Source of the DNA: Sulfitobacter sp. HNIBRBA3233
Lineage (GTDB): Bacteria; Pseudomonadota; Alphaproteobacteria; Rhodobacterales; Rhodobacteraceae
NCBI RefSeq assembly: GCF_040149665.1
Contig: NZ_JBEFLP010000001.1
Location: forward strand, 62,001 to 126,000
Direction of reading: 5' to 3'
DNA: 64,000 bases
A model generated the notes under the pieces. The model was not told the origin of the DNA. It searched no databases and saw only the letters and a program-made list of their open reading frames with translations. Shown here piece by piece: positions 1 through 8,631 of the stretch. Position numbers and translations under genes: made by a program. Each line of letters opens with the position of its first letter. Position 1 is the first letter of the stretch.

Positions 1-1
1 C

Positions 2-952
2 GGCACGCGGCTGGAGGACACCATCGAAGCGGCGCGCGAGATCGGGCTGCGGTTCCACCCCACGCGGGGCGCGATGAGCATCGGCCAGAGCGCGGGCGGG
101 CTGCCCCCCGATGCGCTGGTCGAACGCGAGGCGGACATCCTGAAGGATTGCATCCGCGTCATCGACGCCTTCCACGACCCCGCCGAAGGGTCGATGTGCC
201 GTGTCGGGGTGGCACCCTGTTCGCCCTTCTCGGTCAGCCGCGAACTGATGCGCGATGCCGCGGTGCTGGCACGGGACAAGGGCGTGATGATGCACACGCA
301 TCTGGCTGAAAACGACGAGGACGTTGCCTATAGCCTTGCCACCTTTGGCTGCCGTCCGGGCGAATATGCGCAAAGCGTGGGCTGGGTCGGGCGCGATGTG
401 TGGCACGCCCATTGCGTCAAGCTTGATCCGGCAGAGATCGACCTTTTCGCGAGTACCGGCACCGGTGTCGCCCATTGCCCGTGCTCGAATTGCCGCCTTG
501 GCAGCGGGATCGCGCCGGTGCGTGCGATGCGTGACGCGGGCGTGCCGCTGGGCCTCGGTGTCGACGGATCGGCCAGCAACGATGCCGGAAGCCTCGTGGC
601 CGAGGCGCGGCAGGCGATGCTGCTGCAACGGGTGGCGCGGGGCGCAGATGCCATGAGCGCCCGAGAGGCGCTGGAGATCGCCACCCGCGGCGGTGCCGAT
701 ATTCTGGGCCGCCCCGATTGCGGGCGGCTCGAAGTGGGGAAACGTGCCGATATTGCCCTGTGGGACACCCGAACGGTGCAAATGGCCGGATCATGGGATA
801 TTGCATCCATACTGCTCGCCGGGCCGGGCGTTGTGCGTGATCTCTTTGTAGAGGGCCGCGGCGTGGTGCGGGACGGGCAGGTGACCGGTGTCGATCTGGC
901 CACACTGGCCGCCCGGCAGAGAGCATACGCAAAGGCCCTTATGGATACATGA
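2..952 (+). CDS. 8-oxoguanine deaminase, 5' end cut by the window
   Basis: The open frame runs in from the left edge, so only the last ~316 residues are visible. It is an amidohydrolase (ATZ/TRZ family). Visible metal and catalytic elements are HTHLAEN near base 293, HAHC near base 404 and GVDGSASND near base 557. The CPCSNCRLGSG stretch and the overall order match 8-oxoguanine deaminases, which convert 8-oxoguanine to urate and ammonia; related enzymes act on s-triazines. A guanine deaminase gene lies 0.5 kb downstream on the other strand, which supports a purine-salvage or catabolic role. The stop overlaps the start of the next gene by four bases (ATGA). Family assignment is firm; substrate is inferred from similarity. 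Confidence 0.85.
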   Translation, partial: GTRLEDTIEAAREIGLRFHPTRGAMSIGQSAGGLPPDALVEREADILKDCIRVIDAFHDPAEGSMCRVGVAPCSPFSVSRELMRDAAVLARDKGVMMHTHLAENDEDVAYSLATFGCRPGEYAQSVGWVGRDVWHAHCVKLDPAEIDLFASTGTGVAHCPCSNCRLGSGIAPVRAMRDAGVPLGLGVDGSASNDAGSLVAEARQAMLLQRVARGADAMSAREALEIATRGGADILGRPDCGRLEVGKRADIALWDTRTVQMAGSWDIASILLAGPGVVRDLFVEGRGVVRDGQVTGVDLATLAARQRAYAKALMDT

Positions 953-1440
953 TACGTATTGTTGCAATTTTTGCAGTGCTTGCCGCGCTGTCCGCCTGCG
1001 GCGACATGCCTGCGGCAACCTCGCCAAACGGGCCGGTCCCGGCACCGGAGAATGCGACAACCGCCCGCCTGAAAGGCAAGAGCCCCAGCGCGATCGTCAG
1101 CGCGATCCGCGCGAAAACCGGGCTCGGGCCGGTGCGAAGGTCGGCGCGGCTCGACCGTGTGGCACTGATGCAGGCGCGCGATATGGCGCAGAACGACTTC
1201 TTCTCGCACAGCGGCAGCGACGGATCGAGCGTGGGCAACCGGGCAAGGCGCGGTGGATACGACTGGTGCGTGATCGCCGAGAACATCAACAAGGGCTACC
1301 CCGACATCCGCTCCGCGATTCTCGCATGGGAAACATCGCGCAGCCACTACCGCAACATGACGCTGCGCGGCGCGAAGGAGTTCGGCATCGCCTCGGTCGG
1401 CAGCTATAACGTGATGGTGCTGGGCGCGCGCGACTGCTGA
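949..1440 (+). CDS. CAP/SCP-domain lipoprotein
   Basis: 163 residues. The N terminus is a lipoprotein signal with lipobox LSAC (Cys17), so the mature protein is probably lipid-anchored in the envelope. The rest is a single CAP (SCP/PR-1-like) domain: NDFFSHSG with DGSS, AENI, and the C-terminal AWxxSxxHYRNM and GIASVGSYNVM stretches are the usual CAP signatures. Bacterial members of this length are common in Rhodobacterales, but their biochemical role is unknown. The start overlaps the preceding deaminase stop (ATGA), so the two are probably co-transcribed although no functional link is evident. Confidence 0.85.
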   Translation: MIRIVAIFAVLAALSACGDMPAATSPNGPVPAPENATTARLKGKSPSAIVSAIRAKTGLGPVRRSARLDRVALMQARDMAQNDFFSHSGSDGSSVGNRARRGGYDWCVIAENINKGYPDIRSAILAWETSRSHYRNMTLRGAKEFGIASVGSYNVMVLGARDC

Positions 1441-1455
1441 CACAGCCGGGGTGGG

Positions 1456-2754
1456 TCAGACCTCGTCGGCCTGTCGCCCCGCGATCCACGTGGCCCGCAC
1501 GGCGCGGTCGTCCCCCATCATCACGGTGGTAAAGATGTCTTCCCAGATGTCGTGCGCCCGGTTGGCGCGCTGGGCGATGTCCGGTGTCGATTTCAGGTCC
1601 AGCACCGTGATATCGGCGAAATATCCACGTCGCAGCGATCCGATTTCATCTTGAAGATGCAGCGTCCGGGCCGAACCGGCCGTCGCCAGCCAGATCAGCT
1701 GCGCCGCGTGCAGCGGCCGGCCGTGATGCTGCGCCGCCTCGTAGGCCGCTGCCATGGTGCGCAACATCGAAAACGACGATCCGCCGCCGGTGTCCGTGGC
1801 AAGCCCCACGGGGATGCCGCGTTCGGCCAGCGCGGGCAGGTTCATCCGCCCAGATCCGATAAAGGCGTTCGAGGTCGGACAATGGATCGCCGCCCCCTGC
1901 ACATCGGCCAGCCTGTCGATCTCGCGCGGCTCCAGATGGATCGCATGACCGTAGAGCCCGCGTGGCCCCAGAAGCCCGTGCGCCTCGTAGGTGTCCAGAT
2001 AATCGCGCGCCTGCGGAAACAGCTCGCGCACCCATGCGACCTCGTCGGGCTGTTCGCTCAGGTGGGTCTGCATCAGGCAGTCGGGGTACTCGGCCCAGAG
2101 CGCTCCGAGCGCGGAGAGCTGATCGGGCGTGGAGGTGGGCGAGAACCTTGGCGTGATCGCGTAGCGCGCGCGCCCATGCCCGTGCCATGCCTCGATCAGC
2201 GTCTTGCTGTCGTCATAGGCCGATTGCGCCGTGTCCAGCAACGCCTCGGGGGCGTTGCGGTCCATGCAGGTCTTTCCGGTGACGATGCACTGCCCGCGCG
2301 CGGCACCCGCTTCGAAGAGGGCCGCGGCGCTGTGCGGGTGGATCGTGGCAAAGGACGCGACCGTCGTGGTGCCGTGCGCCCGTGTCAGATCGAGGTAGCG
2401 CGCCGCCAGCTCTGCGGCCCAATAGGGGTCGGACAGGCGGATTTCCTCGGGGAATGTATAGGTCTGCAGCCAGTCGATCAGCCGTTTGCCCCAGCTCGCG
2501 ATCATGGCGGTCTGCGGAAAATGGACGTGGGCATCTACGAAGCCGGGGCAAATCAGATTGTCGCCGTACATGAACTCGGTGGCCTCGGGATGCGCCTCGC
2601 GCAGGCCTTCGGCCGGGCCGACCGCCGCGATCCTGTCTCCCAGAAGCAGCACGCCACCGGAGCTGTCGACATGCACGCAGTCCTCCCACGGAAGGACCAA
2701 AGGATCCCCCGAAAAGAGAAGTGTCTGGCCGGTAAGAAGCGTTTTCTGGGTCAT
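1456..2754 (-). CDS. guaD: guanine deaminase
   Basis: 432 residues from the ATG at 2754; the open frame extends another 74 codons upstream, but that part has no family similarity and runs toward the mgtE promoter side. Cytosolic zinc amidohydrolase converting guanine to xanthine and ammonia. Visible signatures are PGFVDAHVHFPQT (first metal site), QTHLSEQ, YGHAIHL, HCPTSNAFIGSG and ATDTGGGSSFS, in the order typical of bacterial guanine deaminases. Length fits the family. It converges with the CAP lipoprotein gene and is divergent from mgtE. With the adjacent 8-oxoguanine deaminase it forms a small purine-deamination locus. No good Shine-Dalgarno is evident. Confidence 0.93.
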   Translation of the reverse strand: MTQKTLLTGQTLLFSGDPLVLPWEDCVHVDSSGGVLLLGDRIAAVGPAEGLREAHPEATEFMYGDNLICPGFVDAHVHFPQTAMIASWGKRLIDWLQTYTFPEEIRLSDPYWAAELAARYLDLTRAHGTTTVASFATIHPHSAAALFEAGAARGQCIVTGKTCMDRNAPEALLDTAQSAYDDSKTLIEAWHGHGRARYAITPRFSPTSTPDQLSALGALWAEYPDCLMQTHLSEQPDEVAWVRELFPQARDYLDTYEAHGLLGPRGLYGHAIHLEPREIDRLADVQGAAIHCPTSNAFIGSGRMNLPALAERGIPVGLATDTGGGSSFSMLRTMAAAYEAAQHHGRPLHAAQLIWLATAGSARTLHLQDEIGSLRRGYFADITVLDLKSTPDIAQRANRAHDIWEDIFTTVMMGDDRAVRATWIAGRQADEV

Positions 2755-2888
2755 GCACGCCGTTATGAATATCTTCACCGAAAGGCGCAATGGGGGCATC
2801 TGTCTTCGACAGGGCGGGCCGCGTATTTCGCGCCATTGTGCCTGACGGCAGGCACGATTAAGGTCCGCTGAAACAGGGGGCGCGCGCG

Positions 2889-4289
2889 ATGTCAGAACAG
2901 CTTTTGGACGAAAAAACCGAAGAGCCGGACACCGAGAAGGAAGCCTACACCCTGTCGCAGCGGGACGTGTCGGCAATTCTCTACGCGGTCGAAATCGACG
3001 ACCGCGAAAAGCTGGTCGAGCTGATGGAGCCGCTGCACGCCGCCGACATCGCAGACCTTCTCGAACAGATCAGCGGGTTCGAGCGGATGCGCCTGATCCG
3101 GCTCTACGACCGCGAATTCGACGGCGAGATCCTGTCCGAACTCGACGAATCGATCCGTAACGAGGTGGTCAGCCTTCTGACGCCCTCGGTGCTGCAGGAT
3201 GCGGTGCGCGAACTCGACAGTGATGATGTGGTCGATATCATCGAGGATCTCGAGGACGCGCAGCAGGAAAGCATTCTCGGCGCGCTCGAAGACAGCGACC
3301 GTGCGGCTGTCGAACAGGCGCTGACCTATCCCGAATATTCCGCCGGTCGCCTCATGCAACGCGAGGTCGTCATGGCGCCCGAGCACTGGACCGTGGGCGA
3401 GGCGATCGATTTCCTGCGTGCCACGCCCGAAGAGGATCTGCCGGACCAGTTCTACCATATCATCATGGTCGATCCGCGGCTGCATCCGGTTGGCAACATC
3501 ACTCTGGGCAAGCTCATGCGCTCCAAACGCGCGACGCCGCTGAAGGATCTGCTGGAAAGCACCTTTCAGGTCATTCCGGCCATGCGGGACGAAGGCGATG
3601 TCGCCTATGCGTTCAACCAGTACCACCTGATCTCGGCGCCGGTTGTGGATGACGAGGGCCGCCTGATCGGGGTTATCACCATCGACGATGCGATGGCCGT
3701 GCTTGACGAGGAACACGAAGAGGACATCCTGCGCCTCGCCGGTGTCGGCGACGGGTCCTTGTCGGACCGCGTGATCGAGACGACGAAACAGCGTCTGCCG
3801 TGGCTTGCCGTGAACCTCGTGACCGCCATTGCCGCGTCGCTGGTGATCGCTCAGTTCGAAGTCGCCCTTGCGCAAATCGTGGCGCTGGCGGTGCTGATGC
3901 CGATTGTCGCATCCATGGGCGGCAACGCCGGCACCCAGAGCCTGACAGTGGCCGTGCGCTCACTCGCCACGCGCGATCTGACCGGCTCCAACGTCTGGCG
4001 CGTGATCCGCCGTGAAGTGCTGGTCGGGTTGATCAACGGGCTGATTTTTGCCGTGGTCATGGGCATAGTCGGTCTGATCTGGTTCGGCTCGCCCGCGCTG
4101 GGCTACGTCATCGCCTCGGCGATGGTGATCAACATGGTGGTGGCGGGGCTGGCGGGCACCGGCATCCCGATCATCCTCGAAAGGATCGGGATCGATCCGG
4201 CGCTGGCCTCGGGCGCATTCGTGACGACGGTGACCGATGTGGTCGGCTTCTTCGCGTTTCTCGGGCTTGCGGCACTGGTGCTGCTGTGA
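2889..4289 (+). CDS. mgtE: magnesium transporter MgtE
   Basis: 466 residues. Layout is that of MgtE: an acidic N-terminal superhelical domain (about 20-150), paired CBS domains (about 150-275) and a five-helix membrane domain from about residue 300 on. The selectivity segment MPIVASMGGNAGTQS is present, as is GLAGTGIPI. MgtE is a gated Mg2+ channel/transporter of the inner membrane, closed by Mg2+ bound between the N and CBS domains. The start ATG follows a purine-rich stretch (GGGGGCGCGCG) rather than a clear Shine-Dalgarno. The stop overlaps the GTG start of the next gene by four bases, suggesting coupled translation. Confidence 0.95.
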   Translation: MSEQLLDEKTEEPDTEKEAYTLSQRDVSAILYAVEIDDREKLVELMEPLHAADIADLLEQISGFERMRLIRLYDREFDGEILSELDESIRNEVVSLLTPSVLQDAVRELDSDDVVDIIEDLEDAQQESILGALEDSDRAAVEQALTYPEYSAGRLMQREVVMAPEHWTVGEAIDFLRATPEEDLPDQFYHIIMVDPRLHPVGNITLGKLMRSKRATPLKDLLESTFQVIPAMRDEGDVAYAFNQYHLISAPVVDDEGRLIGVITIDDAMAVLDEEHEEDILRLAGVGDGSLSDRVIETTKQRLPWLAVNLVTAIAASLVIAQFEVALAQIVALAVLMPIVASMGGNAGTQSLTVAVRSLATRDLTGSNVWRVIRREVLVGLINGLIFAVVMGIVGLIWFGSPALGYVIASAMVINMVVAGLAGTGIPIILERIGIDPALASGAFVTTVTDVVGFFAFLGLAALVLL

Positions 4290-4858
4290 CCCTTGCCGCG
4301 CGCAAGGACGCCGCGCGCAAGGCGGCCTTTGCACGGCGCAAGCCGCTGTTCGATAACGCCCCTGCGGCGCAGTCTGGCTACCTCAGCGAGGTGCTGGCAG
4401 GATACCGCGGCGTGCCGCTGTCGGGCTACATGCCGATCCGGACCGAGATCGACCCCCGCGATGCCATGGCCGAAGCGGCGGCACGCGGGCCAGTCGGAGT
4501 GCCGGTGATCGTTGGTGCGGGCCAGCCCCTGCGCTTTGCCCGCTGGGAGCCGGACATGCCCATGCGCGACGGGCCGTTCGGAGCGTCCATCCCGCAAGAG
4601 CCTGCGTATTTCGAACCGGAAATCCTGATCGTGCCGCTGCTGGCCTTCTCGCGGGCGGGGGGGCGTCTGGGATACGGCGGCGGGTTCTACGACCGTACCC
4701 TCGAGGGGCTGCGCGCGAAACGCGCCACGCTGGCCATCGGCTTTGCCTTCGCGGGACAGGAGGATCCGTCGCTGCCGCTCGAACCTCTGGACCAGCCGAT
4801 GGATCTGATCGTGACCGAAGCGGGCGTGATCGAGGTTGCCTCCGCCGCCGCGCGATGA
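4286..4858 (+). CDS. 5-formyltetrahydrofolate cyclo-ligase
   Basis: 190 residues with a GTG start in a GTGA overlap with the mgtE stop. The enzyme converts 5-formyl-THF to 5,10-methenyl-THF using ATP. The diagnostic motif GGRLGYGGGFYDRTL is at about residues 126-140, and the N-terminal basic ARKDAARKAAFARRK region is the usual ATP/phosphate-binding start. Length is typical. Many bacteria carry 6S RNA next to this gene, but here the upstream space is fully occupied by mgtE and I see no 6S-like fold in the 72 bases downstream. Confidence 0.93.
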   Translation: MTLAARKDAARKAAFARRKPLFDNAPAAQSGYLSEVLAGYRGVPLSGYMPIRTEIDPRDAMAEAAARGPVGVPVIVGAGQPLRFARWEPDMPMRDGPFGASIPQEPAYFEPEILIVPLLAFSRAGGRLGYGGGFYDRTLEGLRAKRATLAIGFAFAGQEDPSLPLEPLDQPMDLIVTEAGVIEVASAAAR

Positions 4859-4930
4859 GCTCTTTGTCGCGGCCAAAGCGGCCTGCGCGGGGGTTGCCGT
4901 CGGGGGCGGGACACCGTACCGCTTGAACCT

Positions 4931-5743
4931 ATGAAAATTCTGTTTCTTGGGGATGTGATGGGCCGCGCGGGGCGTCGGGCGATCACTGAAAATCTGGCAC
5001 GGCTGCGCGACGAGTGGAAGCTCGATTTCGTCGTGGTCAACGGTGAAAACGCGACCTCGGGCATGGGCCTGTCGGGCGCACATGCGAAAACCCTGCTGGA
5101 CGCGGGGGCCGATTGCCTGACGCTGGGCGATCACGCGTTCGACCAGAAGGACATGCTGGCCTTCGTCGAACAGGACAGCCGCATCGTGCGACCGCTCAAT
5201 TTCTCGAAAACCGCGCCGGGCAAGGGCGCGCGCATCTTCCAGACGCGCACCGGCAAGAAAATCCTCGTAACACAGGCGCTGGGCCAAGTGTTCATGAAAC
5301 GGCCCTACGACGATCCTTTCTCGGCGCTCGATCAGGTGCTGAAGACGCATCCGCTGGGCGGCATGGTGCAGGCAATCGTTGTCGATATCCATTGCGAGGC
5401 GACCTCCGAAAAGATGGCGGTCGGGCATTGGTGCGACGGGCGCGCATCGCTTGTCGTGGGCACCCACACCCATGTGCCCACCTCGGACGCGATGATCCTG
5501 CCGTCGGGCACCGCCTATCTGAGCGATGCGGGCATGTGTGGCGACTATAACTCCGTCATCGGTATGGAGAAAACCGAGCCGATGCGCCGGTTTATCACAG
5601 GCATGCCGAAGGACCGGTTTACCCCTGCGACGGACGAGGCAACCCTGAGCGGTGTCTACATCGAAACCGATGACCGCACCGGTCGCGCCACCCGGGTACA
5701 GCCGGTCCGCGTGGGCGGGCGGCTTCAGCCCAGCCTGCCATGA
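4931..5743 (+). CDS. TIGR00282 family metallophosphoesterase (YmdB-like)
   Basis: 270 residues. The whole protein is one calcineurin-like metallophosphoesterase of the YmdB/TIGR00282 type: FLGDVMGRAGRR at the N terminus, NGENATSGMGL, LGDHAFDQKD, VDIHCEATSEK and GTHTHVPTSD supply the two-metal site. Bacillus YmdB hydrolyses cyclic nucleotides in vitro and affects RNA turnover; the role in alphaproteobacteria is not settled. Its stop overlaps the start of the following transporter (ATGA). Conservation of all metal ligands says it is an active enzyme; the physiological substrate is unknown. Confidence 0.92.
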   Translation: MKILFLGDVMGRAGRRAITENLARLRDEWKLDFVVVNGENATSGMGLSGAHAKTLLDAGADCLTLGDHAFDQKDMLAFVEQDSRIVRPLNFSKTAPGKGARIFQTRTGKKILVTQALGQVFMKRPYDDPFSALDQVLKTHPLGGMVQAIVVDIHCEATSEKMAVGHWCDGRASLVVGTHTHVPTSDAMILPSGTAYLSDAGMCGDYNSVIGMEKTEPMRRFITGMPKDRFTPATDEATLSGVYIETDDRTGRATRVQPVRVGGRLQPSLP

Positions 5744-6663
5744 CAAGGGCTGACGTCCTGTTTTTCAGCGCCATTCTGGTGCTGATGGGGGCGGGGTGGG
5801 GGTTGTCCCAGCCACTGACAAAGATCGCGGTCAGCACCGGCTACGGCCATTTCGGCCTGATCTTCTGGCAACTGGTGCTTGGTGCGGTCCTGATGGGGGC
5901 GGCGTGCCTTCTGCGGCGCAGGCCCCTGCCGCGCGGACGGGACGCCCTGCGCGCCTACATCGCCATCGCGCTGATCGGCACCGTCTTTCCCAACACGATC
6001 TCCTACCAGTCGGCGGTGTATCTGCCGTCCGGCATCATGTCGCTTCTGCTGAGCGTCATTCCCATGTTCGCCTTTGCCATCGCGCTGGTTCTGGGAACCG
6101 ACCGGTTCGCGTGGCGACGGCTGATCGGGCTGGGGTTCGGGCTGGTCGGTGTGCTCATCATCGTCGCTCCGTCGGTCGATATGGGGGCGGATGTACCGGT
6201 GGGCTGGGCAGCCTTCTATGTTCTGGTCGCGCTCTTTTACGCGTTCGAGGGAAATTACGTCGCCCGCTGGGGCGTGGCGGGGCTCGATCCGTTCCAGCTG
6301 ATGCTGGGGTCGTCCATCGTGGGGCTTGCACTGGTGCTGCCGCTGATGCTGTGGAGCGGCCAGACGATCGCGCCGGTCTGGCCGTTGCCGCCGGCGCAGG
6401 CGGCCCTGATCGGCAGCAGCGTCGCGCATGTTCTGGTCTACGCGACCTATGTCTGGGTCGTGGGCCGCGCGGGCGCGGTCTTCGCCGTGCAGGTCAGCTA
6501 TCTGGTGACGGGGTTCGGCCTCTTCTGGGCATGGGCCATCCTGGGCGAGGCGTTTTCGTCGGCGATCTGGCTGGCGCTTGCGGCGATGTTCGCCGGCATG
6601 TACCTCGTACAGCCCCGCCCCAAGGCGGCTCTTGCCGCAGAGCCGCCGATGCGCGATAGCTGA
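5740..6663 (+). CDS. DMT-superfamily (EamA) transporter
   Basis: 307 residues, about ten predicted membrane helices in two EamA repeats. The first starts at MGAGWGLSQPLTKIAV, and the second ends at about residue 297 with MFAGMYLVQPRP. These proteins usually export metabolites or amino acids, but nothing here identifies a substrate. Translation is probably coupled to the upstream phosphoesterase (ATGA overlap). It is one of three EamA transporters in the window (others near 15.2 and 62.1 kb), and they are not close copies of each other. Confidence 0.88.
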   Translation: MTRADVLFFSAILVLMGAGWGLSQPLTKIAVSTGYGHFGLIFWQLVLGAVLMGAACLLRRRPLPRGRDALRAYIAIALIGTVFPNTISYQSAVYLPSGIMSLLLSVIPMFAFAIALVLGTDRFAWRRLIGLGFGLVGVLIIVAPSVDMGADVPVGWAAFYVLVALFYAFEGNYVARWGVAGLDPFQLMLGSSIVGLALVLPLMLWSGQTIAPVWPLPPAQAALIGSSVAHVLVYATYVWVVGRAGAVFAVQVSYLVTGFGLFWAWAILGEAFSSAIWLALAAMFAGMYLVQPRPKAALAAEPPMRDS

Positions 6664-6689
6664 TCGGACGGGGCCTGTCGGGGGATACC

Positions 6690-8462
6690 ATGGCGCTATT
6701 CGAATTTTCGCAACTGACGCAATCGCTTCTGGCGCTGGGTGTTGTGGGTGCGATGTTCGCATTGTTCCTGCGCGAGACGCTGCCGACCGAAGTGGTCGCG
6801 CTGGCCGGCGCGGCGGTGTTGCTGGCCCTGGGGCTTTTGCCCTACGAGGACGCCCGCGCGGTTCTGTCCAACTCCGCGCCCTGGACGATTGCGGCGATGT
6901 TCATCGTGATGGGGGCACTGGTGCGTACCGGTGCGCTCGAGGTTCTGACCCAGCTTGCCGAACACTATGCCCGCACCAACCCCAGACTGGCTGTCATCGG
7001 TGTGATCCTGTCGGTCATGGGCGCCAGCGCGATCATGAACAACACGCCCGTTGTGGTGGTGATGATCCCCGTTGTCGTCCAGCTGAGCAAGACACTGGGC
7101 ACCGCCGCCTCAAAACTGCTGATACCGCTCAGCTATGCGGCGATCATGGGCGGATCCCTGACCCTCATTGGCACCTCGACGAACCTGCTGGTTGATGGTG
7201 TCGCCCGGTCGCAGGGGATGGAGCCTTTCGGCATTTTCGAGATCCTGCCCATCGGTCTGGTCGTCTGCGCGTGGGGGCTGATCTATATGGCCACCATTGG
7301 GCGGCGCCTGCTGCCGGTGCGCGACAGCCTCGCGGGCCGGCTGGGCGACAGGTCGCGGATGAAATTCTTTTCCGAAGCGGTGATCCCGCCCGACAGCAAC
7401 CTGATCGGGCGCGAAGTGCTGGATGTGAAGCTGTTCAAGCGTCAGGGCGTGCGGCTGGTCGACGTGATCCGCGGCGATGCATCGCTGCGGCGCGACCTCA
7501 AGGGGGTGACCCTGAAAGTGGGCGACCGCGTGGTCTTGCGCACCCAGATGGCGGAATTGCTGAGCCTGCAGGCCACGCCCGAGCTCAAGCGCGTCGATCA
7601 GGTATCGGCGGTCGAGACGGTGACCGTCGAAGCGCTGATCTCGCCCGGGTGCAAGATGGTCGGGCGCAGCCTGGGGTCGCTGCGTCTGCGGCGGCGCTAC
7701 GGGGTCTATCCGCTGGCCGTCCACCGGCGGAACCAGAACATCGGCCTGCAACTCGATGAGCTGGTCGTGCGGGTGGGCGATACGCTTTTGCTGGAAGGGG
7801 CAGAGGCGGATATCCAGCGCCTTGCCACGGACATGGACCTGGTCGACGTCAGCCAGCCCTCGCAGCGCGCCTACCGCCGCGGCCACGCGCCCATCGCGAT
7901 TGCAGCGCTGGGCGCGATCGTGGTGCTGGCGGCCTTCAACGTGGCACCGATCCTGATGCTGGCGGTCATCGCGGTGGCGGTGGTGCTGGTGACGGGGTGT
8001 ATCGACGCGGACGAGGCGTTTTCCTTTGTCGACGGGCGGTTGCTGGCGCTGATTTTCTCGATGCTGGCGGTGGGGGCCGCGTTGCAACACACGGGCGCCG
8101 TGCAACTGATCGTCGACAGTATCTCGCCCGCGCTGGGGGAGTTGCCGCCGGGTGCGGTGATCTTCTGTGTGTTCCTGCTGACCACGCTGTTCACCGAAAT
8201 CGTGTCAAACAATGCGGTCGCGGTCATCATGACGCCGATCGCCATCTCGCTGGCTACCGCACTGGGAATGGATGCCCGCGCGCTGGTGGTTGCGGTGATG
8301 ATTGCCGCGTCCTGTGCCTTTGCCACTCCCATCGGGTATCAGACCAACACGCTGGTCTACGGTCCGGGCGGGTACAAGTTCACCGACTTCATTCGGGTGG
8401 GGATGCCGCTCAACCTTTCGATGTCGGTCATCGTCAGCCTTGTGATCCCGCTGATCTGGTAG
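6690..8462 (+). CDS. SLC13-family permease with two RCK-C (TrkA-C) domains
   Basis: 590 residues. A split membrane domain (helices at about 1-210 and 390-590) encloses two soluble TrkA-C/RCK-C domains. The first contains VIPPDSNLIGREVLDVKLF and the second LISPGCKMVGRSLGSLRL. The two transport repeats carry SAIMNNTPVVVVMIP and SNNAVAVIMTPIA, the SLC13-type Asn-rich motifs, plus LIGTSTNLLV and YQTNTLVYGPGGY. Family members move sulfate, dicarboxylates or other anions with Na+. RCK-C insertion is typical of the sulfate/unknown-anion branch. The gene at 9680-11452 is a same-length paralogue. Substrate is not determinable from sequence. Confidence 0.9.
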   Translation: MALFEFSQLTQSLLALGVVGAMFALFLRETLPTEVVALAGAAVLLALGLLPYEDARAVLSNSAPWTIAAMFIVMGALVRTGALEVLTQLAEHYARTNPRLAVIGVILSVMGASAIMNNTPVVVVMIPVVVQLSKTLGTAASKLLIPLSYAAIMGGSLTLIGTSTNLLVDGVARSQGMEPFGIFEILPIGLVVCAWGLIYMATIGRRLLPVRDSLAGRLGDRSRMKFFSEAVIPPDSNLIGREVLDVKLFKRQGVRLVDVIRGDASLRRDLKGVTLKVGDRVVLRTQMAELLSLQATPELKRVDQVSAVETVTVEALISPGCKMVGRSLGSLRLRRRYGVYPLAVHRRNQNIGLQLDELVVRVGDTLLLEGAEADIQRLATDMDLVDVSQPSQRAYRRGHAPIAIAALGAIVVLAAFNVAPILMLAVIAVAVVLVTGCIDADEAFSFVDGRLLALIFSMLAVGAALQHTGAVQLIVDSISPALGELPPGAVIFCVFLLTTLFTEIVSNNAVAVIMTPIAISLATALGMDARALVVAVMIAASCAFATPIGYQTNTLVYGPGGYKFTDFIRVGMPLNLSMSVIVSLVIPLIW

Positions 8463-8486
8463 GGCAGGAAGGCCCGCAAGCGGCCC

Positions 8487-8535
8487 TTTGGAGGCGCTGC
8501 CTCCAAACCTCCGGAGTTTTCCGGCAAAATGGAGA
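8487..8535 (+). repeat. Hairpin plus conserved-tail dispersed repeat, copy 1
   Basis: A perfect 9-bp hairpin (TTTGGAGGC 8487-8495, loop GCT, GCCTCCAAA 8499-8507) is followed directly by a tail from 8508 to 8535 that includes CCGGAGTTT and CCGGCAAAATGGAGA. A second copy with the same architecture but a different hairpin sequence is at 47455-47505. Both copies lie on the same strand as, and just after, a plus-strand gene. It may act in the mRNA 3' end (stabilisation or termination) or be a mobile REP-like element; function is inferred only. Confidence 0.7.
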
Positions 8536-8550
8536 CAGGGGGCGGGACGT

Positions 8551-8577
8551 AAAAAGGGGGCGACATTTGCCGCCCCC
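8551..8577 (-). terminator. Rho-independent terminator of the DUF481 gene
   Basis: On the minus strand, GGGGGCG pairs with CGCCCCC (8556-8562 with 8571-8577) around a short loop, followed by five T residues (AAAAA at 8551-8555 on the plus strand). It lies about 55 bp past the stop of the minus-strand DUF481 gene, where a terminator is expected. Confidence 0.8.
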
Positions 8578-8631
8578 ATCTGCCGGAGTGCCGTTGCGTG
8601 ACGAGGTTTCACACGCGCGGGCGCTGCGGAT

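Noticed and set aside
4859-4930. Possible 6S RNA next to the 5-formyl-THF cyclo-ligase gene
   Set aside because: The gap is 72 bp, too short for the ~160-nt RNA, and no matching fold is seen.
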